From Maridesulfovibrio hydrothermalis AM13 = DSM 14728 (GTDB lineage Bacteria; Desulfobacterota; Desulfovibrionia; Desulfovibrionales; Desulfovibrionaceae), in assembly GCF_000331025.1 (NCBI RefSeq), contig NC_020055.1:2947370-3011369 (forward strand): a stretch of DNA of 64,000 bases, in the 5' to 3' direction. The notes below the pieces were generated by a model that had not been told where the DNA came from, made no database searches, and saw nothing but the letters and a program-made list of their open reading frames with translations. Made by a program: the position numbers and the translations under genes. Every line of letters starts with the position of its first letter. Within the stretch, counting starts at the first letter, position 1. Positions 25,042 to 33,741 of this stretch are shown piece after piece.

Positions 25042-27417
25042 CTACATTCTTTCAAGAAGATTTAACGCCTCTTTTTTCTCAGGGAAGTCACCCGGTGTAT
25101 TCATAATCTTTGTAAGAATTTTCTTCGCATCGGCTTTTTTATTATTACGAAAGTAAACAAGAGCCTTATGGTATTGCGCCGCAGAGAAGTCAGGAACAAT
25201 CTGCAACGCAGAATTAAGAACATGCAATGCCTGTTCATATTCACCATTAAGAAACAAAACATATCCCAGAGTATCAAGTGCTTCGGGACTTTGGCTTCCG
25301 GCAGCGACTCTTGCAAGCTTTAAAGCCTCCTTCATATCATCACCATTATCAGAAAACTTAGTAGCCAGAAGGTAGGCAAGGTTGTTTGCTGCAAGTTGAA
25401 ATCCGGGCCTCTTTTGAAGTAAATCAGAATACGCTTTACGGGCTTTATCAAATTCACCATTCTGTTCATATAAAAGCCCAAGAATAAACTGAGGACCCGG
25501 AGCATCTCCATCTTTTTCAACTTCACCAGAAAACTTGGCTATACCTGCTTTGGTTTTCTCATTGGCAACATATAAATCGCCAATGCGCATATAAGGAAGC
25601 ATCCATTCCGGAGCAAGATCGATAGCCCGAGAATAGTATGTTTCAGCTTTATCAAAATTACCACGCCTTGCCTGAATCCTTCCCATTATCTCATAAATAC
25701 GGGCATTATCGGGATACTTGGCCAACAGACCGTTACAAAATTTTATTGCAGCGGTATATTTATTCTGAGCAAGCAAAACAGAAACCTTGCCCTGAATAGC
25801 CACAAGAGAATCCGGAGCAATTTTAAGTGCGGCAGTATAATATTTCTGAGCCGCAGAATTTTTACCTTCCTTGCGAGCAAGTTCAGCAAGTTTCATCAGC
25901 CCGACCGGAGAATCTGGAAAATCTCTGGCAATCTCAGTAAAAGTATGGGTCGCAAGATTTACATCTCCTTTGATGGCATAAACATCACCGATGGCAGCAA
26001 TAATATTTATGTCATCAGGACGCTTGTCTTTAAGCCTCTGAAGCTCAAGTATAGCCTGATGCCAGTTTTTACGGTCAAGATAAGTGTTAATTAAAACTTC
26101 TCTGGCGGGGCCGTATCCCGGATCAATAGCAATTGCAGCCTTAAGATTTTCAATAGCGATACTGGTTTCATCATTGGCAAGATGCCCTTTAGCAAGGAGC
26201 ACATAGGCTGGAGCACTTTCAGGATTATCCCTGACAACCTGCCGGAACTCAGCAACAGCATTCTGACCTTTACCTTCAAGCAGGTAAATCTGACCTCTTA
26301 AGTAATGAGCCTCCGAATCCTTTGGATTACGTTCGATAACCTGGTCAAGCTGAGCCAATGCTTTAGCACCTTCATTCATATCAAGAAAAAGAGTTGCAAG
26401 CTGTTTGCGATAAACAACGTTATCAGCACTTTCTTCATCAATCCCCGTTCCATCCATCAGGACCTTAACAGCCTCTTCCTGACGGCCAAGAGAAATATAC
26501 AATCCGGAAAGAGCGGAGCGCAGTTGCAGCGAGGCACTGTTTAACGCAAGACCTTCTTTTAAAACTTTCTCAGTCAGATCAGCTTTCTTATCCGCACTAA
26601 GCAGTCTTGCATAAAGCACTCTATATTCATCTTTATCTGGAAAACTCTTAACAAGATCAGACATAAGCTCTTCAGCTCTGGTCTTATCATTTATTGAGGA
26701 ATAATATTCCGCGGCGAAAATAATAAACCGAGGCTCCCCTCCGCCGGCCTCAAGGAGCTTCTCAATAAATTCTTTTGCTTTCTCAGGTTCATCTGTCTTG
26801 CGGTAAAAAGCGGCAATTTTCATCAGAAGAGCAGTATTTGAAGGAATACGATTCACGCCGTCAACAAGAGCCTTTTCGGCCTCTTTCATCTTCTTCTGAC
26901 GGACGTAAACGCTGCTGAGAGAAAGATATACATCAGGATTAGCCGGAGCCTCGTTCCTTGCAATATCCAGCATTCTTTCAGATTCATCATATTTTTTATT
27001 TTCAGCCAGAACAGAGGCCAAAACGAGTCTGGCATCAATATTTTTAGAATCCTCATTCAAAGCCTTGCGGGCCATGTCTCCGGCGTTATCAAACTCTCCA
27101 GCCAGCAGATAAAGTTTACTCAGCTCAACTTTTGCTTCCGTTAATTTATCATCAAAATCAGCAGCATATCTGAAATTAATAAATGCGTTTTGAAAATTAC
27201 CTTCCTCAAGCGCAAGCTTACCGTAAAGAAGACGGCACTCTGCGCATTCAGGAGCAAGTGAAAGAGCATTTTTCAACTCAAGCCGGGACTCAGTGAACTT
27301 TTCCTGTTCATAATACTCAACAGCTTTTTTATAAAAGTCTTCCCGCCGCTTTTCACACCCGGCAAAAAGACAGGTGACTATCACAACCATAATTATCGGG
27401 AGAATATTTTTACGCAT
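25042..27417 (-). CDS. TPR-repeat lipoprotein (PrsT-like)
   Basis: Predicted 791-residue lipoprotein with a lipobox ending in FAGC (Cys21) and about 18-20 tetratricopeptide repeats across the rest. It matches the architecture of PrsT, the TPR protein that accompanies exosortase/PEP-CTERM systems (TIGR02917-type). TPR arrays mediate protein contacts; here it probably forms a scaffold for polymer or exosortase components at the inner or outer membrane. It lies 35 bases downstream of the exosortase gene. RBS GAGGA upstream of ATG. Confidence 0.88.
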   Translation of the reverse strand: MRKNILPIIMVVIVTCLFAGCEKRREDFYKKAVEYYEQEKFTESRLELKNALSLAPECAECRLLYGKLALEEGNFQNAFINFRYAADFDDKLTEAKVELSKLYLLAGEFDNAGDMARKALNEDSKNIDARLVLASVLAENKKYDESERMLDIARNEAPANPDVYLSLSSVYVRQKKMKEAEKALVDGVNRIPSNTALLMKIAAFYRKTDEPEKAKEFIEKLLEAGGGEPRFIIFAAEYYSSINDKTRAEELMSDLVKSFPDKDEYRVLYARLLSADKKADLTEKVLKEGLALNSASLQLRSALSGLYISLGRQEEAVKVLMDGTGIDEESADNVVYRKQLATLFLDMNEGAKALAQLDQVIERNPKDSEAHYLRGQIYLLEGKGQNAVAEFRQVVRDNPESAPAYVLLAKGHLANDETSIAIENLKAAIAIDPGYGPAREVLINTYLDRKNWHQAILELQRLKDKRPDDINIIAAIGDVYAIKGDVNLATHTFTEIARDFPDSPVGLMKLAELARKEGKNSAAQKYYTAALKIAPDSLVAIQGKVSVLLAQNKYTAAIKFCNGLLAKYPDNARIYEIMGRIQARRGNFDKAETYYSRAIDLAPEWMLPYMRIGDLYVANEKTKAGIAKFSGEVEKDGDAPGPQFILGLLYEQNGEFDKARKAYSDLLQKRPGFQLAANNLAYLLATKFSDNGDDMKEALKLARVAAGSQSPEALDTLGYVLFLNGEYEQALHVLNSALQIVPDFSAAQYHKALVYFRNNKKADAKKILTKIMNTPGDFPEKKEALNLLERM

Positions 27418-27452
27418 TTTTGTCCTCTGAATTTATTAACATTGACTAAAAA

Positions 27453-28964
27453 TCAGCTAGGAATATACGGATTAAGAATCGATGAAAATTTGCTGATAAA
27501 ACGATCAAGAACCTTTTGTCCATCCTCAATACTTTCACCTTTTTTTAGAAGCAGTTCAAGGCGGATCAAAGCTCCATCAGTACGCTTTTTCTGAATTGAA
27601 TCGAGGGCAAGGTACGCCTTATTTAAATATTCGTCAGTCATAATCCGGCCTCGCTGCTGAAACCAGTAAAGAGCCAGCAACCTGTAGCCGGGTTTTTCCA
27701 TAATAAGCCTTCTTACCTTAAATGGACGACCTTCAGCGGCATCAGGAGCAAGATCAACAGAAGAAGACAAATCCCACCCTCCCCCGCCGAGCAGGCAGCT
27801 GACCGGATTATGGGCTGCGCGCTGCGGCTCCTGATAGTTGTAGTAAGAAATCAACAGCAGAATATTACGCCGGGACTCCTTATCCGTGAACACACCTGAA
27901 AGATAATCATCAGCTCCAAGCGACTCAAGGATTTTATCATCAAAATATTCCCGCTTACCGTCGTACTGAGAAAATTGCATGGGAAAACTGTCAAAGGACT
28001 GCCTTTCAGGGATAATTCGACCGGAAAGCAAATGCATATTAGCCATAAACAGGCCGCCCAGAAAAAGAGCCATCACTATCAAATGCAAAGGAGAATTTGT
28101 AGCCGCCTGTCCATAAAAGGAAGAACCTGTTGAGGCGAAACGGTTATCGCCGCCTCGACTGAACAGGTTCAGAAAGAGACTCAAAACAACCAGCAAAACA
28201 ACTGAAAGAAGATAAATTATAAAACCTGAAGCATCATGGAAAAAATTTTCCGCAGTCTCCACAGAAATATTGCGCGCAATATACCCGACAATGGCAATGC
28301 GCAATGCATTGGTTGCAATGGCTGTAGGAACTGTTGCTAAAATGACAATAACACGCTGCCATGTTCGGGAATTAAACCAGTACCCCATAAGTACGCCAAG
28401 CAGAATAGTAGGAAAAACATATCGCAACCCACTGCACGCATCAACGACATGAAGCTGTATCATCCCTAAATCAATTACATTTCCTTCCCTGTAAACGGGA
28501 ATGTTGATGAACTGCATAATCCGGACAGATAAATCAGAGGAAATAAGGCGCAGTTTAAAGGTCAGCATTCTATTAATAAAAGGCGGCGGCGGAACAGCAA
28601 AGGCAAGAACCAATAGCGGAAAAAAGAAAGCCCGCATTGAAAGCCAGCCGAATACAAAAAGCACGACAGCGACAACTGACAGCCACATGGATACAAATAC
28701 CAATGCATCCACAGCCGAGGCTTTACCTAAAAAGAACAATGCAGCCACCAGCAGCAAAACCAAATAACCTGACTTCACCGAAGGGACATGCATTTTAGGA
28801 AGCATATCACGCCGCTGCCAAGCAACATAAAGAGCCAGAGGCACAACCAGCCAGCAGTATGAATAGTCTTCATTATTCCAGCGTCTTAAAAGTGACGGAA
28901 ATGAATCCCAATAGAGAACGGTCCATGCTGCAACAACAGATATAAATGAAAACACGGCAGTCAC
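27453..28964 (-). CDS. Exosortase with fused EpsI domain (XrtD-like)
   Basis: Predicted 503-residue integral membrane cysteine protease-transpeptidase. The exosortase part (residues 1-270) has eight or so transmembrane helices and the catalytic triad Cys177 (VVDACSG), Arg222 (TNALRI) and His243 (FFHDASG). The C-terminal 210 residues form an EpsI domain, with PVSCLLGGGGWDLSSS and a closing YWFQQRGRI segment, a fusion typical of XrtD-type exosortases. These enzymes cut C-terminal sorting signals and are thought to attach proteins to the surface polymer. Start is GTG, supported by AGGAG 10 bases upstream. No protein in this window has a recognisable sorting tail. Confidence 0.88.
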   Translation of the reverse strand: MTAVFSFISVVAAWTVLYWDSFPSLLRRWNNEDYSYCWLVVPLALYVAWQRRDMLPKMHVPSVKSGYLVLLLVAALFFLGKASAVDALVFVSMWLSVVAVVLFVFGWLSMRAFFFPLLVLAFAVPPPPFINRMLTFKLRLISSDLSVRIMQFINIPVYREGNVIDLGMIQLHVVDACSGLRYVFPTILLGVLMGYWFNSRTWQRVIVILATVPTAIATNALRIAIVGYIARNISVETAENFFHDASGFIIYLLSVVLLVVLSLFLNLFSRGGDNRFASTGSSFYGQAATNSPLHLIVMALFLGGLFMANMHLLSGRIIPERQSFDSFPMQFSQYDGKREYFDDKILESLGADDYLSGVFTDKESRRNILLLISYYNYQEPQRAAHNPVSCLLGGGGWDLSSSVDLAPDAAEGRPFKVRRLIMEKPGYRLLALYWFQQRGRIMTDEYLNKAYLALDSIQKKRTDGALIRLELLLKKGESIEDGQKVLDRFISKFSSILNPYIPS

Positions 28965-29103
28965 TTACAATTTACTCCTGAAAACAGTCTGGAAATACAT
29001 ACTTTTTGAAGCACCTGAATGCATACATAAAATTAATTTTACTATCACTAACAGAAAAAAAGATGTTCAGAAACCGCAAACTTACCGTAATCTAAATTCA
29101 TCT

Positions 29104-31062
29104 TCAGTACAAAATGCTGGCAGTCAAAAAACTGCTACCTTTAATGTCAGCCCTTGCAATCACAGTTGTACATGGAATCTTGCAATCGAAGCTTCGGGAA
29201 ATCCACCCTAAAGGAATCTCTGAATTAGCACTCACAATCTCAAGAGATATATTTTGTCCAAAATGAATTTCGATGCTTGTACCGGAGTTGCATACCTTTA
29301 TTTTATCCGGCCCTACCTGTTCTACAACACACTCTTCACTGAAATGCCAGAACTGCTCAACCATATGTTCGGCCCCGCATTGCAGGTGATCCTGAACAGC
29401 AATCCGTTTTCCGACTTTGTCAAGTGCGACTAATCTTTCATGAATCACAGGATCGGAAAGCCGCATATAACCGTCGTGGCTGCCGCGGAAGGTTTCCACA
29501 TCATCCTGAAATTCACATTCCGCATGGGCCTGAGCATGGGTTTTCCACAAAAAATCACCGCCGGACTCACTCTGATTGACTCCATCAACGCGCACTGTGT
29601 TATGGGCAGAAGTTCCCCGGAAATATTCTCTCCATTTCTGGTTGCCATTATAGATATATGTTCCCGGATCAATAAGAAATTCTTTGCCGCAATATGACAG
29701 ATACATGGACAAAGCATCAGCGTGCCCATGCGCGCAAAGACTTCCGTAACCAAGAGCACCGCCATCTAAAATAATATGCAGCTCGGATTCAGAATTAAAA
29801 TGATCCCCAAGAATATAGTACCCACCACAGACAAAAGCACGAGAAAGAGATACGTCAGAACTCAAATCTGCTGCGCTTGCTGTTTTTCCAGCCATGCAAC
29901 AAGACTTGAGGTCAGAAACTGCACTTTTTTCCAGTAATTCAGGCCGTGAAAAAAGAAGCCCGACAGAAGCAGTCAAAGAAGAAAATGGATTATGACCGGA
30001 AAACAGACCAAAACCACTGACAAGACCATCATCAGCATCCCCTATCATAGGCACGTTACCCGCTGCGTCAGTCATAGCTGCAATAAACTCAGCCATGTGA
30101 ACAAGTGTATCTTGATAACGGCTTGAGAATTTATCGGGACAGGAGATATAGGAGAATAGAAGGAAATCGAGCACAAACTGTTGATAAGACATGGCTTGTT
30201 CAAGATCCACACCATCAAAACCAACCTGCCTTCCGACTTCATTTTCAAGAACAGTCAAAGCCCTGTCGGCATAACCTGCGCATTCAGCCCAGTAAGGCCA
30301 AGTGCGGCACGCAATAAAAACGCCCGCGGCCTCACCGATAAGATGATTATTTGCTGATGACCCTTTTGAATATCCGCCGTCAATAAAATGTATGTGCTGA
30401 TAAATTGATTTCAGCCAGCGATTTCGAAACTCTGCCCCGCCCTCTCCCTGAAATAAGGGGGAATCCACCCCGCCGATAAACTGCCAGGCAAGGCTCCAGT
30501 TAATCAGTCTGATGCCTAGCTCCAAGGAGCTGCTCCAGTGCACTCCCAGCATATACGGACATTGATCCAGCCACGATTCAAGCATCTGGCGAATTGCATC
30601 AAGGTATTTATGATCCCCTGATATTTTCCATGCAAGGGCTGGCGGAACAATTTGTAAAAACCGCCCCACCTCCCAAAGGTATTTGATATCACCGCAAAGA
30701 GAGCGGTCTTTATAATTAAACTTTTTCCCGAAATTAAGCGGACACAGTACGCCCGTCAACGGATCACGATTCCACTGCGGCAAAACACATTGAACTTTCT
30801 CAGGCAGAGCAAAAACAGACAGCCCTTCAAGCAGAATAGACTCAGCAGTGTTTATAATCTCATCTGAAAAAGAATTCAGATTGCCATCCTTAATCCATGA
30901 GGAAGTTTGCTGCATCAAATCCGCAGGTGCAACATTCTCAGCCAGTAAAAAGCCTTTGGACTGCGCAAAGCAGACTGCCTCATTACGGCATCGCCAAAGA
31001 ATTTCCTGAGGCCCCATTGCCTTCAGCCTGTTTGCAACCCATATAATTTTATCAGCTTTCAT
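29104..31062 (-). CDS. Heparinase II/III-like protein (second lyase of the locus)
   Basis: Predicted 652-residue protein with no signal peptide. The N-terminal half is an alpha/alpha barrel (SSANNHLIGEAAGVFIACRTWPYWAE and DLEQAMSYQQFVLDFLLFSY near residues 250-310). The C-terminal heparinase II/III beta-sandwich begins near 400; GHADALSMYLSYCGKEFLIDPGTYIYN with the conserved His and SAHNTVRVDG are the family motifs. Unlike the first lyase it appears cytosolic, as seen for the synthesis-associated heparinase-like proteins in many capsule loci, where they modify precursor or degrade misplaced polymer. Start is probably ATG at 31062; the ribosome-binding site is weak. Confidence 0.8.
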   Translation of the reverse strand: MKADKIIWVANRLKAMGPQEILWRCRNEAVCFAQSKGFLLAENVAPADLMQQTSSWIKDGNLNSFSDEIINTAESILLEGLSVFALPEKVQCVLPQWNRDPLTGVLCPLNFGKKFNYKDRSLCGDIKYLWEVGRFLQIVPPALAWKISGDHKYLDAIRQMLESWLDQCPYMLGVHWSSSLELGIRLINWSLAWQFIGGVDSPLFQGEGGAEFRNRWLKSIYQHIHFIDGGYSKGSSANNHLIGEAAGVFIACRTWPYWAECAGYADRALTVLENEVGRQVGFDGVDLEQAMSYQQFVLDFLLFSYISCPDKFSSRYQDTLVHMAEFIAAMTDAAGNVPMIGDADDGLVSGFGLFSGHNPFSSLTASVGLLFSRPELLEKSAVSDLKSCCMAGKTASAADLSSDVSLSRAFVCGGYYILGDHFNSESELHIILDGGALGYGSLCAHGHADALSMYLSYCGKEFLIDPGTYIYNGNQKWREYFRGTSAHNTVRVDGVNQSESGGDFLWKTHAQAHAECEFQDDVETFRGSHDGYMRLSDPVIHERLVALDKVGKRIAVQDHLQCGAEHMVEQFWHFSEECVVEQVGPDKIKVCNSGTSIEIHFGQNISLEIVSANSEIPLGWISRSFDCKIPCTTVIARADIKGSSFLTASILY

Positions 31063-31085
31063 TGGCGTGCTTCTCAAACGGTCTG

Positions 31086-32342
31086 TTAATAACTTATGCC
31101 GGATGTGAAAGAACTATCTTCTTCATCAACTTCTTTTTTTGTCGAGTCCGGTATTTCAATAAATGCCAGCACGGCGTAAAAAAGCTGCCCAAGCCCGAAG
31201 CGGGTGACGTAACTGTTACTTACGAAGTTCATAAAATTAACGGCGTAGAACAGGGCAAGGAAGACAAAGAGCACCTTGCCCTCAAGTCGTCGTATCCTTC
31301 GATAAATGCAAATCTGAAGTGCCAGATAAAGAAATAATCCGACCAGACCGGTCTGCATCATTACTTCCAGAAAATCGTTATGACTGTTCCAGATCACACC
31401 CTTTTTAGTTACTTCCCCCTCTGCTCTTCTATTACCTACGCCAACTCCGGCCAGCATACGATCAAGCGACAGGTTGGAAAACTCATTCAAATTGTGCTTC
31501 CAGATGTAAGGACGCCCGGAACCGAAATAGTCGGCCCTCTCCTTCCCTTGCGCTGCATCGATCATATCAAAGAAGATTGTATACAATAGGGCCGCAAAAA
31601 GAACCCCCAGCAGACACAATACACCTGTAAGGACAAGCAGAAGACGTTTATTGATTTTAAACAAATAATAATAAACAAACACTCCAAGACCCAACAGACA
31701 AGTTCGCACATAACTTTTATATAAACAGTACAGAGCAAAAAGGCCCATAGTAATAAAAAACAAAAATAAAAGTTTACGTTTACGCAAATCTTTAACATCA
31801 GGATCAACATAACAGAGCACAGAATAAATAGCCATAATCATAAGCAGAAAAGCCATGCAATGGCCAAGGTTATGAGGGTTTACATATACTCCTTGGAATC
31901 TGTACAACCCTGTCCAGTACATAACTCTGTCAAGCCCCATACCTTGCAATATAAGAATTGCGCTGCTGAATACAGGAATAGCAAATCCAAAGATCATTAA
32001 TTTCAGAAGCTGCATATATTGTTTACGATCTTTAATAACGTTTTTCATTACAATATAAGTGAAAAAAGGAAGTGTAAATTTAGCTACATCTTTAGGACTG
32101 GAAGTATCAATATATAATACATAGATAAATGAACACCAAACAATGAAAAACATAATGAAAAAATCAATAATAGAAATATTAAGCTGTTTTGACACAACAA
32201 CTCGCAAAACAAATGCACAAATAAGGATAATTGTCGCAAATACTGCAAAAAATTCAGTAATATTAAGCCCGAAAATAAGCCAACCGATGTCAATAAACAT
32301 GATCGGACGGAAAAAGAAAAATAAGCTAAGTAAAAAGGTCAT
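31086..32342 (-). CDS. O-antigen ligase/polymerase (Wzy-like)
   Basis: Predicted 418-residue membrane protein with 11-12 transmembrane segments and a large periplasmic loop. The Wzy_C signature is IWNSHNDFLEVMMQTGLVG near residue 340, with the conserved His used for sugar transfer. It probably polymerises the repeat units made by the locus, or ligates finished polymer. Start chosen at 32342 (MTFLLSLF) because GGAAAG lies 6 bases upstream; 13 more codons are open. It lies 23 bases from the lyase gene and 81 bases from the GT4 gene, all on the minus strand. Confidence 0.85.
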   Translation of the reverse strand: MTFLLSLFFFFRPIMFIDIGWLIFGLNITEFFAVFATIILICAFVLRVVVSKQLNISIIDFFIMFFIVWCSFIYVLYIDTSSPKDVAKFTLPFFTYIVMKNVIKDRKQYMQLLKLMIFGFAIPVFSSAILILQGMGLDRVMYWTGLYRFQGVYVNPHNLGHCMAFLLMIMAIYSVLCYVDPDVKDLRKRKLLFLFFITMGLFALYCLYKSYVRTCLLGLGVFVYYYLFKINKRLLLVLTGVLCLLGVLFAALLYTIFFDMIDAAQGKERADYFGSGRPYIWKHNLNEFSNLSLDRMLAGVGVGNRRAEGEVTKKGVIWNSHNDFLEVMMQTGLVGLFLYLALQICIYRRIRRLEGKVLFVFLALFYAVNFMNFVSNSYVTRFGLGQLFYAVLAFIEIPDSTKKEVDEEDSSFTSGISY

Positions 32343-32423
32343 ATCAGGCTTTCCATCTCTTTTTTTGCATAGTGCCAACAATAATTAAAAAATATATAAC
32401 TTACAAACAGTGCTCTTTTATAA

Positions 32424-33521
32424 TCAAGTACATCCAAACACTTGATGATACAAGTCAAGTATACGCCGGCAAACTCGCGCAGACTCAAAGTTATCACGTG
32501 CATAACCGGCAGCTCGCGATGAAATACGTCTCTGCATATCTACATCCACAAGCAGCTTATCAAGTACTTCTTCCAGATGATCAGCAGAAATTTCATTAAG
32601 AATGACCGCTGTTTCTCCCGGTTCAACCACATCACGTATTCCTCCAGAAAGAGGAACAACGGGCACAAGACCGGCTGCCATTGCTTCAATTAGCGAGACC
32701 GGACATCCTTCCGAAAATAAAGTAGGCAGCACAAATATCCCGGATTCTTTAAATGCCTGCGCCTTCTCCGCCCCCTTTAAATAGCCCGGAAGAAATACAT
32801 TTGAAAGGCCACGCGACTGAATCAGTCTCTCAATATCTTTTTTATCTTCGCCATCTCCGGCCAGAATCAATTTGACCCCAACATGGCGGACAGAGAGCCT
32901 TTCAAAGGCTTCCAGCAATTCAAAAACACCTTTTTTTCTCACCATACGGGACAGAAAAAGAATTGACTTCCGCTGGGCTATATCCGGTACATCAGCAAGG
33001 ATGTACGCCAAATCATACATGGTCGACATCACCACAACTCTTCCCGCCGGCACCCCCAGAGCGATAAGTGAATCGCGATAGCCACTTGATAATACCGCGA
33101 TCAAGCCGGCTCGCTTGAAACAAAACATCAAAACCATCCTAAACAGAGGATTTAATGATATCTTTTTAACCAGCTCCGGATCCCATCCATGAAAGAAAAT
33201 TAAAATTCTGCCTGAATATCCATGCAGGCAAAGCACAAGGTAAAGGAATAATTCTTTAACAATTGACCTAAAATTAAAGGAAGGGTTTATGTGAACAACA
33301 TCATACGCATTTTTTTTAAGCGTAAAAAGAAACCGCAACACATCAAATAAAGGTTGCATGTAACCTTTAAGCCCATCTTGTTCAGCCCTGCGTCCAAACA
33401 CTGCGGAAGTGAAATCAACACGTCCCTCAAGTCCGCTCAACAGCAGTTTAACCGTCTCTACTACCCCGCCGATCAGATTTATATCAGGCGAAACAACAAG
33501 CACCTTTAACTTTTTATCCAC
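32424..33521 (-). CDS. Glycosyltransferase family 4
   Basis: Predicted 365-residue GT-B enzyme of family GT4. The N-terminal Rossmann half carries GGVVETVKLLLSGLEG (residues 16-31). The C-terminal half carries FLSRMVRKKGVFELLEAF, ILAGDGEDKKDIERL and the EX7E donor-binding motif in SEGCPVSLIEAMAAG. Start is GTG at 33521, preceded by TGGAGGG. It is the only classical glycosyltransferase in the locus besides the priming enzyme, so the polymer repeat may be simple or other transferases are encoded elsewhere. Sugar specificity cannot be read. Confidence 0.88.
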   Translation of the reverse strand: MDKKLKVLVVSPDINLIGGVVETVKLLLSGLEGRVDFTSAVFGRRAEQDGLKGYMQPLFDVLRFLFTLKKNAYDVVHINPSFNFRSIVKELFLYLVLCLHGYSGRILIFFHGWDPELVKKISLNPLFRMVLMFCFKRAGLIAVLSSGYRDSLIALGVPAGRVVVMSTMYDLAYILADVPDIAQRKSILFLSRMVRKKGVFELLEAFERLSVRHVGVKLILAGDGEDKKDIERLIQSRGLSNVFLPGYLKGAEKAQAFKESGIFVLPTLFSEGCPVSLIEAMAAGLVPVVPLSGGIRDVVEPGETAVILNEISADHLEEVLDKLLVDVDMQRRISSRAAGYARDNFESARVCRRILDLYHQVFGCT

Positions 33522-33741
33522 GTGCCCTCCAAAAGTATTCCTACCCTTAACTACCCAAAACAAAAACATTATTCCAGTCTGTCCACACATTATACATGGA
33601 CACATTTCTTAAGCAGATTGTAACCTGCAAGTCACAAAGAACTCTCGAATATGAGTAATGTTTTTTACCGATAAACAGACAAATTTAAACGGCTGCCGTC
33701 CATCATGAATATTGAAACACCTTATTGGAGCCAGATGCGAT

